Origin: Mycobacterium sp.
GTDB lineage: Bacteria > Actinomycetota > Actinomycetes > Mycobacteriales > Mycobacteriaceae
DNA length: 64,000 nt
Reading direction: 5' to 3'
Assembly: GCA_025965895.1 (NCBI GenBank)
Contig: JAOPWC010000123.1
Coordinates: forward strand, 1 to 64,000
The notes beneath the pieces are model-generated. The model made no database searches. It saw only the letters and a program-made list of their open reading frames with translations, and was not told the origin of the DNA. A program made the translations under genes and the position numbers. Of this stretch, positions 26,720 to 36,516 are shown piece by piece; positions within the stretch are counted from its first letter, which is position 1, and every line of letters starts with the position of its first letter.

Positions 26720-27208
26720 CTAACCCGGTACCTTGTCGAGAGCTTTCAGCTTGCCGTCCGGGCCGAGCTGGTAGCGCACCTGACCGATGCCGGTCGGGCG
26801 GCCCGGCTCGTCGTTGGCCTGCTGCCACTGGTACTGCACCGTGACGGTGTCGTGGCCCGACCTGATCACAGTTGTGTACGGCCGCGGGTTCGGCGTCGCG
26901 GTGCCCAGATAGGTATTGCGATCGAAGAACAGCAGATGCTGCAGGGCGTCCGGCGCATTGCCGGCGCTGACCTGCACCCAGTAGAGCCGGCAGTTGGCGG
27001 TGTGGCCGCTGCCCACCTCGTGCCAGGTGGCAACGCCACCCGGGAGCGGCAGAGCGGCGATGGCCGCAGACACTGTGCTCGGCGCCGGGCCGTCTGCCGG
27101 TGAGCAGGTGTCCGGTGACGTGGGCGGGGACCCAGGGGGCTTCCAGCCGCAGCCTGCGATGACGAGCCCGAGCGTGAGCAAAACTACCAGCAGCCCCCGA
27201 AAATGCAT
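26720..27208 (-). CDS. lppP: LppP/LprE-family lipoprotein
   Basis: A 162-residue exported lipoprotein. The lipobox VIAGC places the acylated cysteine at residue 20. The mature domain has two more cysteines (PDTCSPADGP and ANCRLYWVQ) and matches the LppP/LprE family (DALQHLLFFDRNTYLGTATP, QVRYQLGPDGKL), found in mycobacteria. The M. tuberculosis relative is in the same gene order and is of unknown molecular role. The gene ends 27 bp from the convergent SDR and lies next to tRNA-Asn, 1 bp apart. Confidence 0.82.
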   Translation of the reverse strand: MHFRGLLVVLLTLGLVIAGCGWKPPGSPPTSPDTCSPADGPAPSTVSAAIAALPLPGGVATWHEVGSGHTANCRLYWVQVSAGNAPDALQHLLFFDRNTYLGTATPNPRPYTTVIRSGHDTVTVQYQWQQANDEPGRPTGIGQVRYQLGPDGKLKALDKVPG

Positions 27209-27209
27209 G

Positions 27210-27282
<73 letters not shown>

Positions 27283-27443
27283 CTGTGCGCACCGACGGAC
27301 GACTCTAGCGTACGGGATCGGCTCACTGCCAAGACCAGCCTGCCCGAGGGCGGGGCGGCATTGCGTCAGGCAGGATGGGGTGGACTCACTCGTCATCGGG
27401 CGATGAGTGCTTGCGCGGAGAACGAGACACGGAGGGGACTGCT

Positions 27444-27692
27444 GTGATCCGGTATGTCGTCGTGCTGGCCCTGGGTTACGTGCTGGGCTCGAAGGCCGGC
27501 CGGCGCCGCTACGAGCAGATCGTCGGAACCTATAAGGCTATGACCAGCAGTCCGGCGACGAAGTCGGTCATCGACGCCGGGCGACGCAAGATCGCCAAGC
27601 GGGTCTCCCCCGACCCTGCGATGGTGACACTGACCGAAATCGACAACGACACGACGGTCCTGCAGCCGCAGACGCCGGAGGCGCTTTCGTAA
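27444..27692 (+). CDS. Small membrane-anchored protein (Rv2342-like)
   Basis: An 82-residue protein with an N-terminal membrane segment (IRYVVVLALGYVLGSKAG) followed by a basic GRRRYEQIVGTYKAMTSSPA, then a polar tail to ALS. The GSKAGRRRYEQI signature is conserved in actinobacteria beside dnaG. GGAGGGG precedes the GTG at 27444. A longer in-frame start at 27375 is possible but lacks a good ribosome-binding site. No molecular role is known. Confidence 0.72.
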   Translation: MIRYVVVLALGYVLGSKAGRRRYEQIVGTYKAMTSSPATKSVIDAGRRKIAKRVSPDPAMVTLTEIDNDTTVLQPQTPEALS

Positions 27693-27695
27693 CTC

Positions 27696-27959
27696 CTACG
27701 GGCCCAGCGGAACGTTGATGGTCTGACCCGGAAACAGCGGACTGGTGCTGATGCCGGGACCGCCGCTGTCCGTCGGCCCGATCCCGACAGGGAGGATCCC
27801 GCCGGTGGCGGCGTCGCTCGGCTGATCGAGGCAGACGCCGTCGTTGAGGGAGCCGAACATCGCCCTGCACTGCGCATGAACGCGCTGCGTGCCGCCGACG
27901 AACGCCGGTATGGCGGCCGCGAGCGCAAGGCCACCGACAACCACTATCGGCTTGTTCAT
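27696..27959 (-). CDS. Secreted small protein, unknown family
   Basis: An 87-residue exported protein with signal peptide MNKPIVVVGGLALAAAIPAF and cleavage near GGTQRVHAQC. The mature part has two cysteines (AQCRAMFGSLNDGVCLDQ) that may pair, and a Gly/Pro-rich C-terminus (PLFPGQTINVPLGP). The pattern resembles small mycobacterial secreted antigens but no family is recognised. It sits 10 bp downstream of dnaG on the same strand, and converges with the Rv2342-like gene. Confidence 0.6.
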   Translation of the reverse strand: MNKPIVVVGGLALAAAIPAFVGGTQRVHAQCRAMFGSLNDGVCLDQPSDAATGGILPVGIGPTDSGGPGISTSPLFPGQTINVPLGP

Positions 27960-27969
27960 AGCCGGGACC

Positions 27970-29883
27970 CTACGCGGTCAGGTCGTTTCCGTCGCCGCTT
28001 GCCTGCTCCAGCAGGCTGCGGCGGTAAGCCTCCATCGCGACGAGGTCGCCGAACAGGGAGTGATACTCGTCGCCCTGCTCGATCGGCGACATGCGCTGCA
28101 GCTTCGACTTCACCTCGGCGATCTGCCGACCGACCCACACCTCCTGCAGCCGCGCCAGGACACCGCCGATGTAGCGGGGCAGCTTGTCGTCGTCGTCGAC
28201 GCGGATCCCCTCGACCCCCAGCTCGTTGACGAGGCCCGCCATCGCGGACGCCTGCTGGCGCACCGTCTCGATCCATTCGGCGCCCGTCACGCCGGCGCCC
28301 GTGCCCCCCGCGGCGACGATCGCCGCCCGGACCGCGACGTAGCCGGGATGGGTGAAGCTTTCCACCGTCAACGCGTCGAAGACCGGCCCGGCCAGCGCCG
28401 GGTACTGAAGCGCCGCCTTCAGCGCTTCACGCTGGGGCCACAGCGTCGGGTCGCGAGGATCGGGTCTGGCCAGTCCGGCCGGCGAGGCGGACTTCGACGG
28501 CCTCGCGTGCGCCGCCGCCCGTCGCCCATCGCGCCTGCTCATGCCGCCCCGGCGCTGCGCCTCCTCGCGGACCCGCCCGATCACCTGTGCCACGTCGTCC
28601 CAGCCGACCCACCCGGTGAGTTGGCGCGCGTACTCGTCGCGCAGTGTGGGGTCTTTGATTCGGGCCACCATCGGGACGCAGCGCCGCAGCGCGCTGACCC
28701 GGCCCTCGGCGGTGTCCAGATCCATCTCCGCCAGCGTGGTGCGGATCGCGAATTCGAACAGCGGGGCGCGGCGGGCGACCAGATCGCGTAGCGCACCATC
28801 CCCGGATTTCAGCCGCAGGTCACAGGGGTCCATCCCGTCGGCGGCGACCGCGACGAACGACTGCCCGGCCAGGTTCTGCTCGCCGTCGAACGCCTTGAGC
28901 GCGGCGGCGCGGCCGGCCTCGTCGCCGTCGAACACATAGATCAGCTCGCCGCGAAAGAAGCTGTCGTCCATCATGAGTCGCCGCAGCATCGCCAGGTGCT
29001 CGTCGCCGAACGCAGTGCCGCACGACGCCACCGCGGTGCTGACGCCGGCCAGGTGCATGGCCATCACGTCGGTGTATCCCTCGACCACTACGGCCTGGTG
29101 GCCTTTGGCGATGTCGCGTTTGGCCAGGTCGATGCCGAACAACACGGACGATTTCTTGTACAGCACCGTCTCCGGCGTGTTGACGTACTTGGCTTCCATC
29201 GGGTCGTCGTCGAAGATGCGCCGCGCACCGAAGCCGATCACCTCGCCGCTGCTGGCCCGGATCGGCCACAGCAGCCGACGGTGGAAGCGGTCCATCGGGC
29301 CGTGGCGGCCCTCCCGCGACAGGCCGGCCGCCTCCAGCTCTTTGTATTCGAAACCCTTGCGCAGCAGATGCTTTGTGAGTGTGTCCCAACCTGACGGCGC
29401 GAAGCCGCAGCCGAAGCGGTGGGCCGAGTCAGCGTCGAAATTGCGCTCCATCAAGTACTCGCGGGCCTGCTCGGCCTCGGCGGATTCGAGCGCTGCCGCG
29501 TAGAACTCCTGCGCCGCTGCGTTGGCGGCGATCAGCCGGCTGCGGCTGCCGCGGTCTCGCTGCACGCTAGTGCCGGCGCCACTGTAGGTGATCGTGTAGC
29601 CGACGCGGTCGGCCAGCTGCTCGACTGCCTCGACGAAGCTGATGTGCTCGATCTTCTGGATGAACGCGTACACGTCGCCGCCTTCGCCACAGCCGAAGCA
29701 GTGGAAGTGTCCGTGGTTGGGGCGGACGTGAAACGACGGCGACTTCTCGTCGTGGAACGGGCAGAGCCCCTTCAGCGAATCGGCTCCTGCGCGGCGCAAC
29801 TGGACATAGTCCCCGACGACCTCTTCGATCCGGATGCGTTCACGAATGGCGGCGATATCGCGATCAGAGATGCGCCCGGCCAT
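27970..29883 (-). CDS. dnaG: DNA primase DnaG
   Basis: Synthesises RNA primers at the replication fork; 637 residues. The N-terminal CHC2 zinc finger is complete (C41, H44, C62, C65 in CPFHDE...HCFGCGEGG). The Toprim catalytic core follows (VVVEGYTDVMAMHLAG with the Glu, then YVFDGDEAGRAAALKAF with the Asp residues), and the C-terminal 140 residues form the helicase-binding domain. Size and order match the mycobacterial enzyme. Dgt lies 100 bp upstream on the same strand; the gap holds three degenerate repeats. Confidence 0.97.
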   Translation of the reverse strand: MAGRISDRDIAAIRERIRIEEVVGDYVQLRRAGADSLKGLCPFHDEKSPSFHVRPNHGHFHCFGCGEGGDVYAFIQKIEHISFVEAVEQLADRVGYTITYSGAGTSVQRDRGSRSRLIAANAAAQEFYAAALESAEAEQAREYLMERNFDADSAHRFGCGFAPSGWDTLTKHLLRKGFEYKELEAAGLSREGRHGPMDRFHRRLLWPIRASSGEVIGFGARRIFDDDPMEAKYVNTPETVLYKKSSVLFGIDLAKRDIAKGHQAVVVEGYTDVMAMHLAGVSTAVASCGTAFGDEHLAMLRRLMMDDSFFRGELIYVFDGDEAGRAAALKAFDGEQNLAGQSFVAVAADGMDPCDLRLKSGDGALRDLVARRAPLFEFAIRTTLAEMDLDTAEGRVSALRRCVPMVARIKDPTLRDEYARQLTGWVGWDDVAQVIGRVREEAQRRGGMSRRDGRRAAAHARPSKSASPAGLARPDPRDPTLWPQREALKAALQYPALAGPVFDALTVESFTHPGYVAVRAAIVAAGGTGAGVTGAEWIETVRQQASAMAGLVNELGVEGIRVDDDDKLPRYIGGVLARLQEVWVGRQIAEVKSKLQRMSPIEQGDEYHSLFGDLVAMEAYRRSLLEQASGDGNDLTA

Positions 29884-29895
29884 CGGCTCAGTCTA

Positions 29896-29983
29896 GAGCG
29901 CCCGACGTCGGCCGCGATTACGCTTTGAGCGCCCGACGTCGGGCGCAATAACGTTCGAGCGCCCGGTGCGGGCAAGATAACCC
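29896..29983. repeat. Three degenerate tandem ~30-bp repeats
   Basis: Units start at 29896, 29927 and 29957 with GAGCGCCCGACGTCGG-like sequence followed by G(C)GCGATTACG or GCAATAACG. The first two agree at most positions; the third is eroded (GAGCGCCCGGTGCGGG). CCGACGTCGG in units 1-2 is palindromic. They fill the dgt-dnaG gap and may act as a short spacer or protein-binding repeat. Confidence 0.7.
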
Positions 29984-31234
29984 TCAGGCCGGTTCCAACC
30001 GCTCCAATCGCCCCTCCGTGAACGACGCGATCTGGTCGACGATCACCCGCAGCCGCTGCCCGTCGTCGCGCGCCACGTTGAACGCCGGGACGAATAGCGG
30101 GTCGAGCGTTGCCGGCGCGCCGGCGAGCAGCCACTGCGCGACCGCCTTGACGCGATCGCGTTGCTGAGCCTGCAACCGCAGGTGCCGAGGGTCGGACATG
30201 ATGAACTGCAGCGCGAGAATCTTCAGCACCGCGACCTCGGCGCGGACCAGCTCGGGCACCTGCAGGTCGGTGTCGAATCGAGCCAGCGGACCCGGACCGG
30301 CAGCGGCGCGCGTCTGCGCGATCGCGGCCGATGCGAACCGCCCCACCAGCTCACTGGTCAGTCGTTTGAGCGCGGCCGATGCGGCCAGTGTCGCGTCGTA
30401 TTTGCCGACGGCAGCGACGACCGGCAGCCGGGACAGCCCTACCGCCGCGGCGGTCAGCTCTTCGGCTATATACCCGAATGCCCTCTCACCGAGGCGCCCC
30501 AGGGTGGCTGCGGCATCGTCGTCGGCAAGCACCCGCAGGTCGATGCGACCCGAAGTGACCCCGTCTTCGACGTCGTGCACCGAGTACGCGACGTCGTCGG
30601 CCCAGTCCATCACCTGTGCTTCCAGGCATGGCGGACCGGCCGGGGCGCCGTCACGCACCCATGCCAGCACCGACGCGTCGTCGCCATAGGCCCCGAACTT
30701 GCTTCGGCCGGGCTCACGCAGCCACGGATACTTGGTCACCGCGTCCAGCGCCGCGCGGGTCAGGTTCAGGCCGAAGCTGACACCCTCAGGGCCAATAACT
30801 TTCGGCTCCAGGCGAGACAGGATCCTCAGGTTTTGGGCGTTGCCCTCGAACCCGCCGTGCTCGGCGGCGAGTTCGTCGAGCGCCCGTTCGCCGTTGTGCC
30901 CGTAGGGAGGATGGCCGATGTCGTGGGCCAGCCCGGCCATGTCGACCAGATCGGGATCGCAACCCAGCCCGACCGCCATGCCTCGGCCGATCTGCGCCAC
31001 CTCCAACGAGTGCGTCAGCCTGGTGCGGGGCGTGTCGCCTTCCCGCGGACCGACGACCTGGGTCTTGTCGGCAAGCCGGCGCAACGCCGCGCTGTGTAGC
31101 ACGCGTGCCCGGTCACGGGCGAAGTGGGTGCGGTGCTCGGTGGCGCTGCCGGGAAGCGCGGCGGCTTTGGGTGCCTCGACGACCATCCGCTCGCGGTCGT
31201 GCCCGTTATACCGGTCGTGCTGATGTGTGGCCAC
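29984..31234 (-). CDS. dgt: Deoxyguanosinetriphosphate triphosphohydrolase Dgt
   Basis: An HD-domain dNTPase that hydrolyses dGTP (often other dNTPs) to deoxynucleoside and triphosphate, about 416 residues. The metal-binding HD core is present: [18 protein letters not shown], then [17 protein letters not shown] (HD pair and following His). The family C-terminal [14 protein letters not shown] region is intact. The GTG at 31234 gives an N-terminus [19 protein letters not shown], as in relatives; a longer start at 31273 would run into the divergent gene. It precedes dnaG on the same strand, coupling precursor control and priming. Confidence 0.92.
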   Translation of the reverse strand: MATHQHDRYNGHDRERMVVEAPKAAALPGSATEHRTHFARDRARVLHSAALRRLADKTQVVGPREGDTPRTRLTHSLEVAQIGRGMAVGLGCDPDLVDMAGLAHDIGHPPYGHNGERALDELAAEHGGFEGNAQNLRILSRLEPKVIGPEGVSFGLNLTRAALDAVTKYPWLREPGRSKFGAYGDDASVLAWVRDGAPAGPPCLEAQVMDWADDVAYSVHDVEDGVTSGRIDLRVLADDDAAATLGRLGERAFGYIAEELTAAAVGLSRLPVVAAVGKYDATLAASAALKRLTSELVGRFASAAIAQTRAAAGPGPLARFDTDLQVPELVRAEVAVLKILALQFIMSDPRHLRLQAQQRDRVKAVAQWLLAGAPATLDPLFVPAFNVARDDGQRLRVIVDQIASFTEGRLERLEPA

Positions 31235-31293
31235 TGTCGGACAGTCTGCCAGCAGCGGCCGCCGCCGCGGCACATCGCACTACATTGACGACC

Positions 31294-33285
31294 ATGCGCA
31301 TCACCCGACTTCTCGGTCTGCTCGCCGCGGTCCTTGCCGCCGGTGTCCTCGTCGCGCCGGGAGCCACCGCGCAGCCGCCGTTCCGGTTGCCCGGCTATGT
31401 CACCGACCAGGCCGGTGCACTGAGCGCGACGCAGCGCGGCGAAGTCCAGGCAGCCGTCGACAAGCTCTACAACGACCGAAAGATCCGCCTGTGGGTGGTT
31501 TACGTCGACAACTTCTCCGGCCAGGGGGCCGTCAGCTGGGCGCGGAACACGATGAGCATCAGCGACTTCGGCAACTTCGACGCGCTGCTGGCTGTGGCCA
31601 CCCAGGACCGCGCCTACGCGTTCGAGGTGCCTTCCTCGGTGGGTGGCATCACCTCTCAGCAAGTTGACGACCTGCGGCGCAACAAGATCGAGCCGGCGCT
31701 GCGCAACAACGACTGGCGCGGGGCGGCGCTGGCCGCAGCCGGCGGCCTCGATGCGACGACGAGCGGGAAGGGCTCGGGCCTGGCATGGTCGTCGCTGCTG
31801 ATCGCGCTCGGCATCGTGGCGATGGGCGTGCTGGCTCTGGTGTTATGGAGCAGCCGCCGGCGCAGCCGCCGCCGTTCGGCCGAGGTCGCCGCGGCACGGC
31901 GGGTCGACCCGACCGACCCGAACGCTCTGGCCTCGGTGTCGCTCGACGCACTCGACGACCTGTCGAAGTCGATGGTCGTCGACGTCGACAACGCGGTGCG
32001 GTCCAGCAGCAACGAGCTTGATCTGGCGGTGGAGGAATTCGGCGAGAAGCAGACCGAGCCGTTCTCCCGAGCGGTCAACAACGCCAAGACCACGTTGGCG
32101 CAGGCCTTCAACGTCCGCCAGCAGCTCGACGACGCGATCCCGGAAACCCCGGCGCAGCGACGCGACCTCCTGACCCGGGTCGTCACCGCCGCCGCTCGCG
32201 CAGATCGGGAACTCGAGGCGCAGACAGAGGCCTTCGAGAAACTGCGCGACCTCGTCGTCAACGCGCCGTCGCGGCTCGACTCGCTGACCCGGCAGCTGGT
32301 GGACGTCACCGCCCGGGTCGCGCCGTCACAACAGAAGCTGGCCGAGTTGCACAACGAATTCGACGACGCCGCTTTGACTTCCGTCACCGGCAACGTAACC
32401 GCGGCGCAGGAGCGGCTGTCGTTCGCCGACCAGAACATCACCCGCGCCCGGGAACTGGCCGCCCACCCGGTGGCCGGCCGGCAAACCGAGTTGGTGGACA
32501 GCGTGCGGGCCGTTGAGTCGGCCGTGGGGCAGGCCCGAGCCCTGCTCGATGCGGTGGACAGCGCGGCCACCGACGTCAGGCATGCCGCGGCGACGCTGCC
32601 ATCGTCAGTCTCCGACATCCAGTCGGGGATCAGCCAGGCCGGCGGTCTGCTGGCACAAGGCAACCTCGCGCACGCCGCGGACCTCGGTGCGGCCCGCGAC
32701 GCGGCAGTCAAGGCCGTTGCCGCGGCTCAGACCAGCGGGGCCACCGACCCACTAGGCGCCTTCGCGCAACTGACCAGGGCCGACGCCGACTTGGACCGCC
32801 TGCTGGACGAAATCGCCCAGGAAAGTGAGGCCGGCCAGCGCCTCGGCCGCGCATTCGACCAGGCCGTGCTCACCGCGCAGTCGCGGGTCCGGGCGGTGTC
32901 GGACTACATCGACACCCGCCGCGGGAGCATCGGCCCACAGGCTCGCACCCGCCTCTCCGAGGCGGTCCGCCAACTCGAAGCGGCCCAGGCCAAGCGGTCG
33001 ACGAACCCGGCCGAGGCGATCGCGCACGCGAACGAGGCATCGATGCTGGCCGCGCAGGCGCAGTCGATGGCCAACGCCGATGTTCAGGCGGCGCAGCGCG
33101 CCTACACCGGACGCTACGGCGGCGGTGGCTCCCACATGGGCGCCATCATCGGCGGGATCGTCATCGGCGACATCCTCGGCGGCGCGATGGGCGGCGGCTT
33201 CGGCGGTGGCTGGAGCCCGACGGGCTTCGGCGGTTCTGGGGGCGACTCGGGCGGCGGCAACTTCGGCGGCGGAGGCAGGTTCTGA
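31294..33285 (+). CDS. TPM-domain secreted protein with coiled-coil and Gly-rich tail (Rv2345-like)
   Basis: A 663-residue exported membrane protein. The signal peptide (LLGLLAAVLAAGVLVAPGAT) is followed by a TPM domain (residues about 33-150: YVTDQAGALSATQRGEVQAA, WARNTMSISDFGNFDALLAV, DRAYAFEVPSSVGG). One membrane helix follows at about 167-190, then a basic stop-transfer [10 protein letters not shown], a long charged helical region (about 230-600) with coiled-coil potential, and a Gly-rich tail ending GGGGRF. TPM proteins may act in cell-envelope assembly or phosphatase-like roles; the function here is unknown. It is divergent from dgt. Confidence 0.83.
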   Translation: MRITRLLGLLAAVLAAGVLVAPGATAQPPFRLPGYVTDQAGALSATQRGEVQAAVDKLYNDRKIRLWVVYVDNFSGQGAVSWARNTMSISDFGNFDALLAVATQDRAYAFEVPSSVGGITSQQVDDLRRNKIEPALRNNDWRGAALAAAGGLDATTSGKGSGLAWSSLLIALGIVAMGVLALVLWSSRRRSRRRSAEVAAARRVDPTDPNALASVSLDALDDLSKSMVVDVDNAVRSSSNELDLAVEEFGEKQTEPFSRAVNNAKTTLAQAFNVRQQLDDAIPETPAQRRDLLTRVVTAAARADRELEAQTEAFEKLRDLVVNAPSRLDSLTRQLVDVTARVAPSQQKLAELHNEFDDAALTSVTGNVTAAQERLSFADQNITRARELAAHPVAGRQTELVDSVRAVESAVGQARALLDAVDSAATDVRHAAATLPSSVSDIQSGISQAGGLLAQGNLAHAADLGAARDAAVKAVAAAQTSGATDPLGAFAQLTRADADLDRLLDEIAQESEAGQRLGRAFDQAVLTAQSRVRAVSDYIDTRRGSIGPQARTRLSEAVRQLEAAQAKRSTNPAEAIAHANEASMLAAQAQSMANADVQAAQRAYTGRYGGGGSHMGAIIGGIVIGDILGGAMGGGFGGGWSPTGFGGSGGDSGGGNFGGGGRF

Positions 33286-33289
33286 CTTC

Positions 33290-34042
33290 TCAGTCCACCC
33301 GCGTGGCGGCGACTGTCCAGAACGGCATGTGTACTCGATGGTTGTGCAGCAATGGGCCGACGGTGCGCAGCTGATCCTGCAGCGGCTTCATCCGCTCGGC
33401 GAGGTCCGGCCGTTGGTTCATCTGCGACATGGCCTCGAAAGTCTCAGGGCTGAAGTTGGCCTGATAGGTAGTGGTTCCGAGGTAGTCGATGTGCCAGCCC
33501 GCCGCCGGTAGCACCCGCTGGAAATTGTCCGCGGGCAAGCCCTCCCACTGGAGCCCGTTGACGTTGTGGCGGCCGAACTCGAACATGAAGAGGCGCGCCC
33601 CGGGCCTGGTGGCTCGGTGCAACGCGTGCACATACCGGCTCTGTGTCTCTTCGTCGTCGAAGAACACGTGGTAGAACGCGCTGTCGACGACGGTGTCGAA
33701 GCGGTCCTCAAGACCATCGAGTGCGGTCGCGTCGGCGACCTGGAAGTCCACGCTGACCCGGGCGCGTTGCGCGTTGCGCTTGGCCCGCTCGATTCCCGCC
33801 GGCGAGCTGTCAATGCCGGTGGCCGAGTAGCCTTTCGACGCATAGTGGATCGCGTGATGCCCGGGACCTGTCCCCGGGTCGAGCACCTCGCCCCGCAGCC
33901 CGCCGAAAGCCACCAACTGCTGCACCACAGGCTGTGGTCCACCGATGTCCCACGGTGTCAGTGCCGGCAACCCGTCCACCACCCGCTCGTCGCGGTACAA
34001 CTGATCGAAATCGGGCCGGTCAACTTCGTTAGCCATGCTCAT
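33290..34042 (-). CDS. SAM-dependent methyltransferase
   Basis: A 250-residue class I methyltransferase. The cofactor-binding motif I is EVLDPGTGPGHHAI, followed by the acidic GIDSSPAGIERAKR strand and DATALDGLEDRFDTVVDSA. The C-terminal half carries the aromatic substrate region (MFEFGRHNVNGLQWEGL). Start ATG 34042 (MSMANEV) is near-equivalent to ATG 34036. The frame runs further upstream but is antisense to nothing conserved. Its stop lies 5 bp from the convergent TPM gene. Substrate is unknown. Confidence 0.8.
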   Translation of the reverse strand: MSMANEVDRPDFDQLYRDERVVDGLPALTPWDIGGPQPVVQQLVAFGGLRGEVLDPGTGPGHHAIHYASKGYSATGIDSSPAGIERAKRNAQRARVSVDFQVADATALDGLEDRFDTVVDSAFYHVFFDDEETQSRYVHALHRATRPGARLFMFEFGRHNVNGLQWEGLPADNFQRVLPAAGWHIDYLGTTTYQANFSPETFEAMSQMNQRPDLAERMKPLQDQLRTVGPLLHNHRVHMPFWTVAATRVD

Positions 34043-34197
34043 CACGCTACGCCCGCCGGAGCGGTGTGGGTACAAAATCTCACCCCGGTTTGGCTGGGAT
34101 TCACACCTCGTTTGCCACCCGCACAGAAGAACCGAAAGTTCAAGGCGCACAGGAAAAAGTTCTTCCCCCCGTCTTGGCGCTCTGTAGCATTGAAGCC

Positions 34198-34935
34198 ATG
34201 CGGTACATCGATCGGCGCACGATGCTGTGTGCCATAGCGGCCACGGTGCTCGCCGCCGCCAGCCGGGCTGCGACCGCCGGCGCGGCACCGGTGAGATGGA
34301 AGATCCCGATGGGACGGGTACCGGCGCCGGCCGGTGTGCTGACCCGGCTCCCCGGCGACGGGAATCAGCTGGCGCTCACCGTCGACGACGGGGCCAGTGC
34401 TCCGGTGGTGGGGGCGTTCGCTCGGTTCTGCCAGGACACGGGCATCCGGCTGTCGTTTTTCGTCAACGGCGCCAACAATTCATGGTCGGTCAACGCGCCA
34501 GCTCTGCGGCCGATGGTGGACTCCGGACAGGTCCAGATGGCCAACCACACCTGGTCGCACCCGTACCTCAACCGCATGGGGTTGCCCGCGGTCGCCGACC
34601 AGATCCGCCGCAACGCCGATTTCCTGAGAAACACCTACGGTGCGGACGGCACGCCGTTCTTCCGTCCGCCCTATGGCGTTCACAATGCAGACATCGACCG
34701 GGTCGCCTCCGACATGGGTTACACCACAGTCACGATGTGGAGTGGAGACGTCGGCGACTCGCGGCCTGAGAACGAAGCGAGCCTCGTCGCCAACGCCGGG
34801 AAGTCGTTTCAGCCGCAACAGATCGTGCTCATCCACGCCAATCTGCCCACCGTCACCCGCTGCTACCCCCAGCTGATCGACTTCATCCACAGCCGCAACC
34901 TGCAGACCGTGACCCTCAACGACGTGTTCGGATAG
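34198..34935 (+). CDS. Secreted polysaccharide deacetylase (NodB domain)
   Basis: A 245-residue exported hydrolase that removes acetyl groups from N-acetylated glycans. An N-terminal signal (DRRTMLCAIAATVLAAASRA, with an RR reminiscent of Tat) precedes the NodB domain: motif 1 LTVDDG, motif 2 NHTWSHPYL (H-x3-H), motif 3 FRPPYG, motif 4 TMWSGDVGD and motif 5 IVLIHAN. All metal-binding positions are present, so it should be active, probably on peptidoglycan. The start ATG 34198 leaves the Tat-like region. It converges with glyS. Confidence 0.85.
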   Translation: MRYIDRRTMLCAIAATVLAAASRAATAGAAPVRWKIPMGRVPAPAGVLTRLPGDGNQLALTVDDGASAPVVGAFARFCQDTGIRLSFFVNGANNSWSVNAPALRPMVDSGQVQMANHTWSHPYLNRMGLPAVADQIRRNADFLRNTYGADGTPFFRPPYGVHNADIDRVASDMGYTTVTMWSGDVGDSRPENEASLVANAGKSFQPQQIVLIHANLPTVTRCYPQLIDFIHSRNLQTVTLNDVFG

Positions 34936-34985
34936 CACACACGGCTCTCACGTCCATCGGCGCCCCACCGGGACGTGGCGCGGTC

Positions 34986-36365
34986 TCAGCAGCCGCCGAG
35001 CCGCTTCCAGAGGTACTCGCGCACGGCATCGATCGCGATCCGCTCCTGCGTCATCGCGTCGCGCTCGCGCACCGTCACTGCGTGATCCTGCAGCGACTCG
35101 AAGTCGACCGTCACGCAGAACGGCGTGCCGATCTCGTCCTGGCGCCGGTAGCGGCGTCCGATCGCGCCGGCGTCGTCGAACTCGATGGTCCAGTCCTGGC
35201 GTAGCTCGGCGGCCAGGTCGCGCGCCTTCGGACTCAGATCGGCGTGCCGGGACAGCGGCAACACCGCTGCCTTGGTCGGCGCAAGCCGCGGATCCAGCCG
35301 CAGCACCGTGCGTTTGTCCATGCCGCCCTTGGCGTTCGGGGCCTCGTCCTCGGTGTACGCGTCGATCAGGAATGCCATGAACGACCGCGTCAGCCCGGCC
35401 GCGGGCTCGATGACGTAAGGCGTGTAGCGGGTGTCGGTGGCCTGGTCGTAAAACGAGAGGTCCGCGCCCGAGTGTTTGGAGTGCGTCGACAGGTCGAAGT
35501 CGGTGCGGTTGGCGACGCCCTCGAGTTCACCCCACGGGTTGCCCTGGAAACCGAACTTGTACTCGATGTCGACGGTGCGGTCCGAGTAGTGCGACAGCTT
35601 GTCCTTCGGGTGCTCGAACAGCCGCAGGTTGTCGTGGTTGATGCCCAGGTCGACGTACCACTGCAGCCGGGTGTCGATCCAGTATTGATGCCACTCGGGC
35701 GCGGTGGACGGCTCGACGAAGTACTCCATCTCCATCTGCTCGAACTCTCGGGTACGAAAGATGAAGTTACCGGGGGTGATCTCGTTGCGGAAGCTCTTGC
35801 CGATCTGGCCGATGCCGAACGGCGGCTTCTTGCGCGACGTGGTCACCACGTTGGCGAAATTCACGAAGATGCCCTGCGCGGTCTCCGGCCGCAGATAGTG
35901 CAGCCCCTCCTCGGTCTCGATCGGGCCGAGGTAGGTCTTCAGCATCATGTTGAACTCGCGCGGTTCGGTCCACTGGCCGGGTTCGCCTGTGTCGGGGTCG
36001 CGGATGTCGGCTAGCCCGTTAGGCGGCCGGTGGCCGTGCTTGGCCTCGTAAGCCTCGATGAGATGGTCTGCGCGGTAACGCTTGTGGGTGATCAGCGACT
36101 CGACCAAGGGGTCGTGGAAAACCTCGACGTGGCCGGAGGCCACCCACACGTCGCGGGGCAGGATGATCGACGAGTCGATGCCGACGACGTCGTCGCGCCC
36201 GGTGACCACCGCACGCCACCACTGCCGCTTGATGTTCTCCTTGAGCTCGACACCGAGCGGTCCGTAGTCCCACGCCGATTTTGTGCCGCCGTAGATCTCG
36301 CCTGACGGAAAGACGAATCCACGCCGCTTGGCCAGGTTGGCGACGGTGTCGATGATGGACGCCAC
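34986..36365 (-). CDS. glyS: Glycine--tRNA ligase GlyS
   Basis: A class II synthetase of the alpha2 type that charges tRNA-Gly, 459 residues. Motif 2 region [20 protein letters not shown] and motif 3 are present, with a [17 protein letters not shown] insert and the C-terminal anticodon-binding domain ([20 protein letters not shown]). The GTG at 36365 gives [21 protein letters not shown], as in relatives. The frame is open to 36434, but that includes a copy of the dispersed repeat (LFAQAAHRF) seen in uspC. It is divergent from smtB-zur. Confidence 0.95.
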   Translation of the reverse strand: MASIIDTVANLAKRRGFVFPSGEIYGGTKSAWDYGPLGVELKENIKRQWWRAVVTGRDDVVGIDSSIILPRDVWVASGHVEVFHDPLVESLITHKRYRADHLIEAYEAKHGHRPPNGLADIRDPDTGEPGQWTEPREFNMMLKTYLGPIETEEGLHYLRPETAQGIFVNFANVVTTSRKKPPFGIGQIGKSFRNEITPGNFIFRTREFEQMEMEYFVEPSTAPEWHQYWIDTRLQWYVDLGINHDNLRLFEHPKDKLSHYSDRTVDIEYKFGFQGNPWGELEGVANRTDFDLSTHSKHSGADLSFYDQATDTRYTPYVIEPAAGLTRSFMAFLIDAYTEDEAPNAKGGMDKRTVLRLDPRLAPTKAAVLPLSRHADLSPKARDLAAELRQDWTIEFDDAGAIGRRYRRQDEIGTPFCVTVDFESLQDHAVTVRERDAMTQERIAIDAVREYLWKRLGGC

Positions 36366-36453
36366 GAGGACTCGGCTCCTGTTCTGTATGTTCGGTGTCG
36401 CAACAAAGCGATGGGCCGCTTGCGCGAAGAGCAACTAACAGCGTAGCGATGCG

Positions 36454-36481
36454 TTGACATGCGTAGTCGCGCATGTATGGT
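36454..36481 (+). promoter_or_regulatory. smtB-zur promoter with SmtB-type operator
   Basis: A consensus -35 TTGACA (36454-36459) and -10 TATGGT (36476-36481) are 16 bp apart. The spacer is filled by a perfect inverted repeat ACATGCG-TAGTCG-CGCATGT (36457-36476), placed to let an ArsR-type dimer block the polymerase. This is the operator I propose for SmtB. Confidence 0.75.
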
Positions 36482-36488
36482 AAGGCAT

Positions 36489-36508
36489 TGAAATGGAAAC
36501 CATTTTCA
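36489..36508 (+). promoter_or_regulatory. Zur box
   Basis: TGAAATGGAAACCATTTTCA is a near-perfect inverted repeat (8 of 10 positions per arm) and matches the mycobacterial Zur consensus (TGAAAAT-like arms). It sits at or just after the expected transcription start (about 36488), so zinc-loaded Zur would block the smtB-zur transcript. Confidence 0.75.
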
Positions 36509-36516
36509 GCGGCGAG

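Noticed and set aside
34936..34985. CACGTCC...GGACGTG hairpin between the deacetylase and glyS
   Set aside because: The stem is only 7 bp with a 15-nt loop and no U tract; too weak to call a terminator.
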